Source of the DNA: CAVQMC01 sp963713505
Lineage (GTDB): Bacteria; Bacteroidota; Ignavibacteria; Ignavibacteriales; Ignavibacteriaceae
Assembly (NCBI GenBank): GCA_963713505.1
Contig: CAVQMC010000005.1
Coordinates: 1 to 47,526 of the forward strand
Direction: 5' to 3'
DNA length: 47,526 nt
This document shows, one piece after another, positions 36,101-44,109 of the stretch; the stretch's first letter is position 1, and every line of letters begins with the position of its first letter. The translations under genes were made by a program, and so were the position numbers. A model generated the notes under the pieces. That model did not search any database. It was not told where the DNA came from and saw only the letters and a list, made by a program, of their open reading frames with translations.

Positions 36101-38047
36101 ATGATTATTGAATCATTGGAAATTAAAAATTTTCGTAGCATTAAAAATGCAAAACTAACTTGTGATAATTTAACCGCAATCCTAGGTCGTAACGGCACTG
36201 GAAAATCTTCCTTTCTTTATGCGCTAGATTTATTTTATGACGTATCAGCCAATATGAAAAATGAAGATTACTATGATCGTGATTTATCAGAACCAATAGA
36301 AATTAGAGTGACATATAATGAATTATCTGCTGAAGAGTTAGCAGAATTCAATCCATATATAAAAGACAATAAATTAATAGTTACAAAGCGGATATCCTCT
36401 GAAGGAAGCAGATTTATTCAAAGATATTTTGGAGCGGCACAACAAATCTCTCAGTTTGCCGACATTAGAAAGATTACTGCAAAAAGAGAAAAAATGGCAG
36501 CTTGGAACGAGTTGATTGAAAAAAATGAATTAGATGGATTAACCGAAAGAGTTCGCAGCTCAGACCAAATTGAACCACTTATGTTAGCTTATGAAGTGGC
36601 ACATCCGGAATTACTTGTCACGATTGAAAAAGAAGAACAATTTTTTGGTGCAAAATCAATTGGTGGTGGAAAACTTGATAAATATACTCGCTTTGTTCTT
36701 GTTCCTGCTGTTAGAGATGCTAATGATGAAGTTGCTGGTAAAAAGGGGGCAGTATATCAGCTTATTGATATGATAGTTCTTCGTCAAGTTAATGCTCGGA
36801 AAGATATCCGAGAGTTTCGAACTGAATTTGAAGAAAAAGTTAAAAAATTATATAGTTCAGAAAATTTAACTGAATTACCCAAGCTTGGGGAATCAATTTC
36901 GGAGCTTTTACAGAAATTTGCACCTGGTTCAGAACTTCTATTAAAGTGGGATGAAATTAAAGCTCCCGAAATATCACTACCTTCTGCATTAGCTACACTT
37001 ATTGAAGATGGCTTTGAAGGCGAAATTAGTCGTAAAGGTCACGGTCTTCAAAGAGCACTTATATTAACATTACTACAACAACTGGCACTTACAGAACCAA
37101 CAAAAACAGAAGTTGAAGAAGCTGAGGGTGCTGCTAAAGCCCCAATTACTCCAAATCTAATTTTAGCAATCGAAGAACCAGAATTATATCTACATCCTTC
37201 AAGAAGCAGATATCTTTCAAATCTATTTCTCGAATTATCAGACCCTGCTAATACAGTAAATAGAAATCAAATCCTGTATGCTACGCATTCACCATACTTC
37301 GTTGATTTGAACAGATTCAACCAAATAAGATGTGTCCGAAAAGTAAAATCAGATGAATCAGAAACAAAATACAGTGTTGTTTCTTTGTTTAGTATAAAAG
37401 AGGCATCAATGCAATTAGCTCAAATATCTGATATTGATGTTGCCACAGTTACACCGGAAAGCTTTAAGGCTCGTGCATTACCAATTATGAATGTCATTGT
37501 TAATGAAGGATTTTTCGCTGATAAAGTTTTAGTTGTTGAAGGATTATCTGATGTTGGCTTGTTTTGGAAATTACAAGAGATATTAAAATCAAAATGGGAA
37601 GAAAAGGGAATTGTAGTTATTCCAGCAAATGGAAAAAATAACATTGATAGACCGGTAATTATTTTTAGAGGTATGTCCATCCCAACATATTTCTTATTTG
37701 ACGGTGATGCAAACGTAAACGCAAACGGTAAGGGAGAAGCGAAAAAGAGGAACCACCGATATTTAAAACTTGCAAATGCTTCAGTAGAAGATTTCCCCGA
37801 AACTAAGATTGAAAATACTTGGGCTGTTTTTAAAAATTGTCTGGAAGATAAAATTAAAACTTCGTTGACAGAAACAGTTTTCAATGAAATATCTGGAATC
37901 GTAAAATCTGAACTTGGTTACGATGAAATTAAATATGCTCTCAAAAATATTGAGGGGATATCACGATTTATAGAATTAGTCTATGAACGCGGACTCAAAA
38001 TTGAATTATTTGAGAAGATAATAAAGAAAGTAGATGAACTAGTATAG
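36101..38047 (+). CDS. Cassette 4: OLD-family ATP-dependent nuclease (AAA ATPase + TOPRIM)
   Basis: 648 residues. N-terminal SMC/RecF-like ATPase: 'IIESLEIKNFRSIKNAKLT', Walker A GRNGTGKSS (29-37), signature-like 'SRKGHGLQRALILTLLQQLA', Walker B 'LILAIEEPELYLHPS' with Glu pair 358/359, and the switch His in 'ILYATHSPYF'. The C-terminal TOPRIM has 'VLVVEGLSDV' (E480) and 'FDGDAN' (D534, D536). OLD nucleases nick or cut DNA and several act in phage defence (P2 Old, GajA of Gabija). No UvrD/GajB partner follows, so it is a solo OLD protein. Anti-phage role is inference. The gene starts 23 bp after its core box. Confidence 0.88.
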   Translation: MIIESLEIKNFRSIKNAKLTCDNLTAILGRNGTGKSSFLYALDLFYDVSANMKNEDYYDRDLSEPIEIRVTYNELSAEELAEFNPYIKDNKLIVTKRISSEGSRFIQRYFGAAQQISQFADIRKITAKREKMAAWNELIEKNELDGLTERVRSSDQIEPLMLAYEVAHPELLVTIEKEEQFFGAKSIGGGKLDKYTRFVLVPAVRDANDEVAGKKGAVYQLIDMIVLRQVNARKDIREFRTEFEEKVKKLYSSENLTELPKLGESISELLQKFAPGSELLLKWDEIKAPEISLPSALATLIEDGFEGEISRKGHGLQRALILTLLQQLALTEPTKTEVEEAEGAAKAPITPNLILAIEEPELYLHPSRSRYLSNLFLELSDPANTVNRNQILYATHSPYFVDLNRFNQIRCVRKVKSDESETKYSVVSLFSIKEASMQLAQISDIDVATVTPESFKARALPIMNVIVNEGFFADKVLVVEGLSDVGLFWKLQEILKSKWEEKGIVVIPANGKNNIDRPVIIFRGMSIPTYFLFDGDANVNANGKGEAKKRNHRYLKLANASVEDFPETKIENTWAVFKNCLEDKIKTSLTETVFNEISGIVKSELGYDEIKYALKNIEGISRFIELVYERGLKIELFEKIIKKVDELV

Positions 38048-38053
38048 GCTTTT

Positions 38054-38277
38054 GTATATCATCTTTAATAAGTAAAAACCCAAGAGAATAAAACAATCCG
38101 ACAACAAAGAAAAAATTAAAATAAAAAACATTATTATTTAAATTAATTATTAAAAAAAAGTGTTGCAGCAACCGGCTTGTACGGTTGAAGTTACAATCCG
38201 GTTGCAAAAACTTTGGCGTTTCAGTTTTATTTATCTTTGCTGTTCTGGGGCGCCGGTTATTTGCAACTCTGTTAGCC
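38054..38277 (+). repeat. attC 4 (chimeric, R'' mutated, 224 bp)
   Basis: The left end CTTTTGTATATC (R'' 38054-38060) matches the complement of the cassette start (CTTTTGTATAAC) at 11 of 12 positions, but the invariant AAC is ATC because of T at 38059. The left half is type A; the right half, with GCAACCGG/CCGGTTGC hairpin arms and TTTCAGTTTTATTT, matches attC 6. R' is GTTAGCC (38271-38277). Confidence 0.8.
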
Positions 38278-38288
38278 AGTGATAACAA

Positions 38289-38846
38289 ATGAATATGGTA
38301 ATTGAAAACCTTAAAAAAATAGTACCGCAAGTAGAATGGTATAAATACGAACATTTATGGAAACGTATAGAAGTATCAAGTAAAACGAATCTTTTAAATG
38401 AAGGTGAGATTTCTGATAAAGCTTATTTAATTGAAAAAGGATGTTTAAGATTGTGGTTCAATAACCAAGGTAAAGATGTCACATTTCAATTCTTTTTCGA
38501 AAACGAAGCGGTATCCTCAATTGAGAGTTTTAATAAGAGACAAGCAAGTCTTTTTAATATTGAATCTATAGAACCTTCGATTCTTCATTTTATTAAGAAG
38601 AAAGATTTTGATAAAATAAAGAAAGAAAATCCGGTATTTAACGATCTTTTGTTACAAGTGACCTTAGAGCGTCAATTTAATTATATGAGACATTTCCTTT
38701 CTTTAATAAAGGATAAACCTAGGGACCGTTATCTAAACTTGCTAAAAGAAAAACCGCAAATAATACAACGAATTCCGCAACATTACATTGCCTCTTATTT
38801 GGGAATAACATCCGTTTCCTTAAGTAGAATAAGAAATAAAATATAA
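38289..38846 (+). CDS. Cassette 5, gene 1: Crp/Fnr-family transcriptional regulator
   Basis: 185 residues. Cyclic-nucleotide-binding beta-roll at about 25-115 ('LLNEGEISDKAYLIEKGCLR', 'FFFENEAVSSIESF'), then a long helix and a C-terminal HTH ('RIPQHYIASYLGITSVSLSR'). It lacks the RAA/S motif of true cAMP binders, as is usual for the Bacteroidota subgroup of this family. It lies immediately upstream of a quinone-reductase-like gene, which it probably regulates. The start is 12 bp after the core box. Confidence 0.88.
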   Translation: MNMVIENLKKIVPQVEWYKYEHLWKRIEVSSKTNLLNEGEISDKAYLIEKGCLRLWFNNQGKDVTFQFFFENEAVSSIESFNKRQASLFNIESIEPSILHFIKKKDFDKIKKENPVFNDLLLQVTLERQFNYMRHFLSLIKDKPRDRYLNLLKEKPQIIQRIPQHYIASYLGITSVSLSRIRNKI

Positions 38847-38919
38847 CTGATAATTTCTTAACAATTGTTATCGCCCAAGTTATAATCTGATTATTATTTT
38901 TGTGCTAAAAAGGCACAAA

Positions 38920-39507
38920 ATGAAGGTAGTAATTGTTTTTAACCACCCTTATGAAGGAAGTTATTGTAATGCTATTTTAAATTCTACAATGTCCGGTCTG
39001 AAAAAAGGGAATCATAAAACAGATTTGATTCATCTTGATAAGGAGAGATTTAATCCGGTAATGTCGGCAGAGGATTTACGGGGATTTAAGGAAAGAAGGG
39101 CTGTAGATCCTAAAGTGATAGAATATAAACAACGCCTCGAAGATGCGGAACATTTAGTGCTCATTTTCCCCATATGGTGGGAATTAATGCCGGCTTTGAC
39201 AAAGGGATTTATTGATAAGGTAATATTCCCCGGAGTAGCATATGATTATACTAATAAAGGATTAATGAAAAAGAAATTTCTTAAAATGAACGGGGTAACC
39301 TTAATAACAACTATGAACACGGCATCTTTTTTTTACCGGATATTATTTGGAAATGCAATAAAAAAAACTATTCTCTTCGGAACATTTTGGAAAACGGGTT
39401 ATAAACATAGAAAATGGATTAATCTGAGTATGGTTAAATTTGTTTCCGATAAAAAGAGGGTAAAATGGCTTTCAGAGATTGAAAAGCATTTTGAAAAATT
39501 AAAATAG
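38920..39507 (+). CDS. Cassette 5, gene 2: flavodoxin-fold NAD(P)H:quinone oxidoreductase
   Basis: 195 residues from ATG 38920 (MKVVIVFNHPYEGSYCNA); an upstream GTG at 38902 adds six residues before the conserved start. Flavodoxin-like fold with FMN/FAD-phosphate loop 'NHPYEGSYCNA', 'LVLIFPIWWELMPALTKGFI', 'VIFPGVAYDY' and 'LITTMNT'. It belongs to the MdaB/KefG/NQO1-type reductases that reduce quinones by two electrons and protect against electrophiles and redox cyclers. It is linked to the Crp-like regulator (73 bp gap) in one two-gene cassette. Confidence 0.88.
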   Translation: MKVVIVFNHPYEGSYCNAILNSTMSGLKKGNHKTDLIHLDKERFNPVMSAEDLRGFKERRAVDPKVIEYKQRLEDAEHLVLIFPIWWELMPALTKGFIDKVIFPGVAYDYTNKGLMKKKFLKMNGVTLITTMNTASFFYRILFGNAIKKTILFGTFWKTGYKHRKWINLSMVKFVSDKKRVKWLSEIEKHFEKLK

Positions 39508-39537
39508 ATGAAAATACTTGCTATAATTAAAAACACT

Positions 39538-39663
39538 GCCTAACATCTTTAATAAGTAAAAAGACAAGAGAATAAAACAATCCGCAAACAAAAAATAATT
39601 AAATAACTTATAATAAAGTGAAAACTCAAACGTCTTTATTATTAACATAACAGGCCGTTGTAC
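39538..39663 (+). repeat. attC 5 (type A left, divergent right, 126 bp)
   Basis: R'' GCCTAAC (39538-39544) within CACTGCCTAAC, one mismatch from the complement of the cassette start GTTAGCCAGTG. The left arm TTAATAAGTAAAAAGAC pairs with the right arm GTCTTTATTATTAA, giving a good imperfect stem. The right end AACATAACAGGCC precedes R' GTTGTAC (39657-39663); attC 9 shares this right end. Confidence 0.85.
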
Positions 39664-39677
39664 CTATAGGAGTGAGA

Positions 39678-40142
39678 ATGAAAAAATTGTTATTAATTTT
39701 CATATTCTACATTTTGTTTGGAAATATAAATTATTCACAAGGTAAATATGAAAATTCTCAGTTTTCAATTAATGCTTTAGTTACTAATGAAAGTACTCCA
39801 ATCGACCAACCATTAATGATGTTTTTACCACCAACAGATGGTTTTTCACCAAATGTAAATGTACAAATTCAACAATATTCAAAAAGCCTTAAAGATTATT
39901 TCAATTTATCTATTTCCCAATTTGAACAGTTAAAGTTTAAAATATATAAGAAAATAATTTCTATGAAAAAGGTAATATTTGAATATTCTGGAATAATGAA
40001 TAGACAAAATTTACATTGGTATGCGTTAGCATATAAAAAAGGAAACAATGTGTATCTAATTACTGCCACTGCTAAACAGTCGCAATGGAAATTAAAGTCA
40101 AAAGAATTAATATCCTGTGTTGAAAGTTTTAGGCTAAAATAG
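39678..40142 (+). CDS. Cassette 6: secreted DcrB/PsbP-like protein
   Basis: 154 residues from ATG 39678, with AGGAGTGAG just upstream (a GTG at 39672 is possible). Signal peptide ends 'INYSQ'. The mature domain has the pattern 'FSPNVNVQIQQYSKSLKDYF', 'ISQFEQLKFKIYKK', 'VIFEYSG', 'LHWYALAYKKGNNVYLITAT', 'SCVESFRLK'. It resembles the small exported PsbP/DcrB-like alpha-beta proteins, which often end in an ESF-type strand. Function unknown; the resemblance is by eye. Confidence 0.6.
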   Translation: MKKLLLIFIFYILFGNINYSQGKYENSQFSINALVTNESTPIDQPLMMFLPPTDGFSPNVNVQIQQYSKSLKDYFNLSISQFEQLKFKIYKKIISMKKVIFEYSGIMNRQNLHWYALAYKKGNNVYLITATAKQSQWKLKSKELISCVESFRLK

Positions 40143-40270
40143 GTATAAACCTCAAATCACTATAGTTCCAAAGGAATGCCTGTAGTAAAGTACTTCGGAC
40201 AACCGGACGCCATATTACAGTTCGGCATTTGTGGAGTTTAAAAGTTTAGTAAAAATTAAAAAACAAAATT

Positions 40271-40428
40271 GTTCAACCTGATTAAATAAATAAGTGTTGC
40301 AACAACGGGCTTGTGCGAGGAAACTCGCCTGCAGGCAAGGTTACAATCCGGCTGCAAAATTTTCGGTGTTTCAGTTTTATTTGAAGTTTGTTGTTTTGGG
40401 GCGCCGGTTATCGGCAACTTCGTTATGT
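40271..40428 (+). repeat. attC 6 (type C, 158 bp)
   Basis: R' GTTATGT (40422-40428) is clear and the right half matches attC 4. The R'' box is ambiguous: GTTCAAC (40271-40277) gives a sensible site length and inner pairing, but ATAGGTATAAAC at 40139-40150 better complements the cassette start (GTTGTACCTAT) with one inserted base. 40150-40270 may be leftover cassette or site sequence. Confidence 0.65.
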
Positions 40429-40474
40429 GGCTCATATATTATAGACTTATTAGCAAGAAGTGTAGAGGTGCTTT

Positions 40475-41788
40475 ATGAAGATTTTAAATTTGTTCTTTGT
40501 GTTAAGTATTGTTTTTATTCATACAACTTTGGGCCAAACTTCAATAGTAAATATTAACTCCTATGATATTGAGGCAACGCTAAAATTAAATTCTGTGAAT
40601 ATCGAGTTTACTACTCTCTGTCAAATTCAGACATCTGATTCTATATCTACTATTCAGTTTGTTCTCAGTTCAGAATCAAATATTCATTCTGTTGAATACT
40701 TTGAAGAAGGTAACTGGCTCAGAGTTCCGTACAATTTCAACGGAAAAGATTCGTTGTTATTAATGTTTAATAGCACAATTTTTCCTTCTAATCAATACTT
40801 ATTCAGATTTAAATATTCTTTTCCAACTCATATTCTTAATGATTCACCAGTTATCATTGATAGGGGTCATCGATGGTATCCTCTTATACTCGACCAAATA
40901 GCAGCATTTAAATTATCTTGTAATGTTCCTAATGGATATTACGTTTTAGCTGCTGGTGATCTGCAAGCCGTAAATAATTATAAAGACAGCACTACTTTTA
41001 CTTGGGAAAGTCATACTGCTGTATTTAAAATGCCATTAGTCATTTTTAATCGTAACCAGTTTAAGAAAGCGGAATATGATTCCATAGGTACAAGTATTGA
41101 CTTTTATTATTTGAATGCAGATTCCATTGAAGCATCAAGTATTATTAATGAAGTTGCTAAATGCATTAATTTTTTCTCTAAATATATTGGAAGCTATTCA
41201 TATAAAAAATTAACGCTCTTTGAAGTAACTCAGTGGGAAGGGATAAATACGGGAAGTGGATTAATAATGATTGGTTCTCAATCATTAGGAATGATGAAAC
41301 AAAAATATTATGATGGTTTAAATTTAACAATTGCCCAACAATGGATAGGTGCCGGTGTTTTCGCCAAATATGGAGCCCCTGGCTTTTGGTTCCTGTCCTT
41401 ATCTTTACCGCACTATCTTCGTCTTATGTATGTTCGGCAGACAAAAGGGGAAGAATCGTTTCTTAAGTCTTTGCAAGAACCGATTGCCAAGTACAATGAA
41501 TTTGCCGGAAAAGAAAATGACATTCCAATAATAAATATTGATTCTCCGAACTCAAAAGAAAAAAGTCTTATTTTATATGGGAAAGGTCCATACGTGTTAA
41601 ATAAAATTGAAAATAAAATGGGTGGAGAAAAGTGGTTGTCCTTTCTCCAGAATCTTTACAAGTCTTTTTGTGGTAAGATCTTGACTTATAATGAATTTGA
41701 GAATTATATTTCAAAATATTATAAGAATGAAAATATTGTAACTTTGCTGCATAAATTAGTTACACAGAAAGGGATGCCTGAAGAATAA
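40475..41788 (+). CDS. Cassette 7: M1-peptidase-like secreted protein lacking the HExxH site
   Basis: 437 residues. Signal peptide ends 'TTLGQ'. The N-terminal beta domain is like the M1-family saddle (about 25-190: 'YDIEATLKLNSVNIEFTTLC', 'FRFKYSFPTH', 'DRGHRWYPLILDQIAAFKLS', 'VPNGYYVLAAGDLQ'). The following part parallels the M1 catalytic domain ('KKLTLFEVTQWEGINTGSGL', 'GKGPYVLNKIENKMGGEKWL'), but where M1 enzymes have HExxHQW this protein has L284-T-I-A-Q-Q-W290. Zinc ligands are therefore missing and it should be non-catalytic. It may be a binding protein. Intact frame, no decay. Confidence 0.65.
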   Translation: MKILNLFFVLSIVFIHTTLGQTSIVNINSYDIEATLKLNSVNIEFTTLCQIQTSDSISTIQFVLSSESNIHSVEYFEEGNWLRVPYNFNGKDSLLLMFNSTIFPSNQYLFRFKYSFPTHILNDSPVIIDRGHRWYPLILDQIAAFKLSCNVPNGYYVLAAGDLQAVNNYKDSTTFTWESHTAVFKMPLVIFNRNQFKKAEYDSIGTSIDFYYLNADSIEASSIINEVAKCINFFSKYIGSYSYKKLTLFEVTQWEGINTGSGLIMIGSQSLGMMKQKYYDGLNLTIAQQWIGAGVFAKYGAPGFWFLSLSLPHYLRLMYVRQTKGEESFLKSLQEPIAKYNEFAGKENDIPIINIDSPNSKEKSLILYGKGPYVLNKIENKMGGEKWLSFLQNLYKSFCGKILTYNEFENYISKYYKNENIVTLLHKLVTQKGMPEE

Positions 41789-41806
41789 AGAAGTTGGCGT
41801 AAAACC

Positions 41807-41961
41807 ACATAACCACTTTAATAAGTAAAAAGTCAAGAGAATAAAAAATCTTTAATAAGCAAAAAACTAAGAGAATAAAACAATCCAACAACAAAGAAAA
41901 TATTATAAGTTGGGGCGCCTACCTTCAGTAGGTAAACCGGTTATTTGCAACACTGTTATAC
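41807..41961 (+). repeat. attC 7 (type A with internal duplication, 155 bp)
   Basis: R'' ACATAAC (41807-41813) in CCACATAAC, exact complement of the cassette start GTTATGTGG. A 34-bp unit (41816-41849) beginning CTTTAATAAG is tandemly repeated at 41850-41883 with a few changes. The right half contains the hairpin CCTACCTTCAGTAGG and ends in R' GTTATAC (41955-41961). Confidence 0.88.
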
Positions 41962-41992
41962 AGTTATGATTTTGGTTAAGGAGAATTTAACA

Positions 41993-42577
41993 ATGAAATT
42001 ATTTTTTTATTTGTTCGCTTTTGCATTGACCGTACTATTTATTTGTTGTTCTTCAGCTCAAATATCAAGCTCGGTTGAAAAAGATTATATGCCTCTTTCA
42101 ATTGGGAACAAATGGTATTATAATTCTCATACATCGGAAGTAGTAGGAATTGACACAATTGAAGGTAAAAAATATTTTAAGCTTGAGTTTAAAAATGTTA
42201 ACGAACAATTCCCTCCTTTCTATTATTATCAAAGAATTTCAAATGATACACTTTATACTTTAAACCTTGATCAGAAAAGTAATTTATATTTTGAGAGGGT
42301 GACGGCTATATTCACTTTAGACTCTGGTGATGTAGCAAGAATAGAATTACCTCCAAACGAATTAAGTTCAAGAAATGAAGCAAGAGGACTTCCAACTGGG
42401 CGAAAATATTCAATAAAAGCAATCAATAAAAACAAGGAAACGATAGAATTATTTACTAATGTGGGAGCTGTTGATGGGAACTATACTGAAACATATAAAA
42501 GAGGAATTGGAATGATAAAGTCTAAAAATGATTGGGGAATTGTAACTGAATTAATCGATTATAATTTTAATAATTAA
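41993..42577 (+). CDS. Cassette 8: lipoprotein of unknown function
   Basis: 194 residues from ATG 41993, chosen for the GGTTAAGGAG upstream and the signal peptide; a longer frame from 41945 would start inside the recombination site. Lipobox-like 'LFICCSS'. The mature part begins 'DYMPLSIGNKWYYN', a phrase typical of exported 'PLxxGNxWxY' proteins in Ignavibacteria/Bacteroidota, and is beta-rich. Function unknown. Confidence 0.7.
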   Translation: MKLFFYLFAFALTVLFICCSSAQISSSVEKDYMPLSIGNKWYYNSHTSEVVGIDTIEGKKYFKLEFKNVNEQFPPFYYYQRISNDTLYTLNLDQKSNLYFERVTAIFTLDSGDVARIELPPNELSSRNEARGLPTGRKYSIKAINKNKETIELFTNVGAVDGNYTETYKRGIGMIKSKNDWGIVTELIDYNFNN

Positions 42578-42604
42578 AAAATCTATAAAAATTTTCAATA
42601 TGCT

Positions 42605-42791
42605 GTATAACCTGTTCTTCAAGCCGACAGCCTCTTCGATGCTGTCGGTTTAGGATTTTCAAGTTAGGTACATAAAACAAAGTTGTTGTTGAAAGTAGTT
42701 TAAGTAAAAATAATTATTAATAATTAGTAGCGTTGGTTAGTTAAAAAACATTGCTGTTAAAGGCGGCGGCTTAAAAACAACGCCATTAGTG
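42605..42791 (+). repeat. attC 8 (type B, 187 bp, R' starts with A)
   Basis: R'' GTATAAC (42605-42611) in CTGTATAAC, exact complement of the cassette start GTTATACAG. It shares length, the CCGACAGC/GCTGTCGG-type hairpin and right-end GGCGGCGGCTTAAAAACAACGCC with attC 1. The last box reads ATTAGTG (42785-42791) where GTTAGTG is expected. Confidence 0.85.
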
Positions 42792-42831
42792 TGCAAATTG
42801 ATATATTCTAAAATATCTGTTGGAGAGTTAA

Positions 42832-43428
42832 ATGATTATAAAATATAAATACAACATTATATTACTCTTATTTGTATTATTTTTTGGCAGGTCAATTTCT
42901 GTTGCGCAAGATTCCAAAGTTCCAAATAATCGTATCACTACAGTAATTGATTCCTCAGACATTCTATATTTAACAATGAAGCAAGAGTTCACAGCAAATG
43001 TGCCTCTTGAATCGGTTTGGGAAGCTTACACTACCAAAACCGGATGGGAAAACTGGGCTGTTCCTTTAGCTGAAGTTGACTTTAAGTTAAACGGTACTAT
43101 CAGAACAAACTATAATAAGGAAGGACAAATTGGTGATAGCACTACAATTACAATTAATGTGCTGAATTTTATCCCAAACAAATTAATTACCTTACAAGCT
43201 GAAATGAGTAAGCACTTTCCTGATTTTATGCAAAGAGAGGAAAAAGACTTTTATAACATAATAATCTTTGAAAATGTTGATGAGAATAAAACAAAAGTGA
43301 TTTCATATGGTTTAGGTTATAAAAATAATGAAAAATATAAGTCGTTGATGAAGTTTTTCATTTCTGCAAATGAGGAAACAACCATGAATTTGATTAAATA
43401 TTTAGAGAATGGTGAAACCATAAAGTAG
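42832..43428 (+). CDS. Cassette 9: secreted SRPBCC (START/AHA1-like) protein
   Basis: 198 residues. Signal peptide (about 1-25, ending SVAQ), GGAGAG before the ATG. The SRPBCC fold is seen in 'LTMKQEFTANVPLESVWEAY', 'TGWENWAVPLAEVDFKLNGT', 'ITLQAEMSKHFPDFM' and a long C-terminal helix 'SLMKFFISANEETTMNLIKY'. SRPBCC domains bind hydrophobic ligands in a deep cavity. An exported member is less common; the ligand is unknown. Confidence 0.78.
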   Translation: MIIKYKYNIILLLFVLFFGRSISVAQDSKVPNNRITTVIDSSDILYLTMKQEFTANVPLESVWEAYTTKTGWENWAVPLAEVDFKLNGTIRTNYNKEGQIGDSTTITINVLNFIPNKLITLQAEMSKHFPDFMQREEKDFYNIIIFENVDENKTKVISYGLGYKNNEKYKSLMKFFISANEETTMNLIKYLENGETIK

Positions 43429-43467
43429 TTTAATAAACATGATAAAGTGAAGATCTGTTAACCTTCA

Positions 43468-43640
43468 ACCTAACCTCTTTAATAAGTAAAAAGTCAAGAG
43501 AATAAAACAATCCGAAAACAAAGAAAGAATTAAATAATTTATTATAGTTGAAGAGAGTTTTAATTAAAGCATAGCGTTTGCATATGCAGAAGGAAATCTT
43601 TTAAATAACACTGGCGTTTTAACATAATAGGCCGTTAGGC
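43468..43640 (+). repeat. attC 9 (type A left, attC 5-like right, 173 bp)
   Basis: R'' ACCTAAC (43468-43474) fits RYYYAAC but does not complement the cassette's start (CACTAAC expected). The left half CTCTTTAATAAGTAAAAAGTCAAG is type A. The right end AACATAATAGGCC matches attC 5. R' is GTTAGGC (43634-43640). Confidence 0.82.
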
Positions 43641-43665
43641 TTTATAACAATAAGGTAATCAAATT

Positions 43666-44109
43666 ATGATTTATGCAATATCTTATATAATAGGCTGGAT
43701 TATTGGGATAGCATATTATTTTATAAAACATGAGAATGGTTTTATTAATAGTGTTTTATTATCACATCTAGTTTTTACAGTTGGATTTTTTGGGCTTTTT
43801 AATTTTATCGGGCATTCTCTTTTTAGTGAGAAAGTTGCAAATCGTATTGGCTGGGTTTCAAACGGATTTCAAAAAGAGCTTGGGTACGTATCAATGGGAA
43901 TTGGTATTTGCGGTATATTGTGTTTCTTTTTTAGAGACTCATTTTGGTTAGCTACAATAATTCCATTCTCAACATTTTTGTTGGGGGCTGCTTTTCTTCA
44001 TATTAAAGAAATTATTAAAACAAGGAATTATAAACCTGGAAATACCTGGATCATTATTCCAGACATCCTTATGCCGATCACACTTATAGTCTTATGGCTG
44101 TTAAAATAA
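43666..44109 (+). CDS. Cassette 10, gene 1: four-helix membrane protein (DUF6790-like)
   Basis: 147 residues with four hydrophobic spans (about 1-20, 26-48, 78-110 and 128-146). Between spans 2 and 3 it has 'NFIGHSLFSEKVANRIGW', then 'FQKELGYVSMGIGICGIL', a pattern of DUF6790-type small integral membrane proteins. Role unknown. It is the first of three genes before the next recognisable R'' box. Confidence 0.7.
   Translation: MIYAISYIIGWIIGIAYYFIKHENGFINSVLLSHLVFTVGFFGLFNFIGHSLFSEKVANRIGWVSNGFQKELGYVSMGIGICGILCFFFRDSFWLATIIPFSTFLLGAAFLHIKEIIKTRNYKPGNTWIIIPDILMPITLIVLWLLK

Noticed and set aside
36101..38047. Complete Gabija system
   Set aside because: Only the OLD-like (GajA-type) protein is present; no UvrD-like GajB follows before the attC site.
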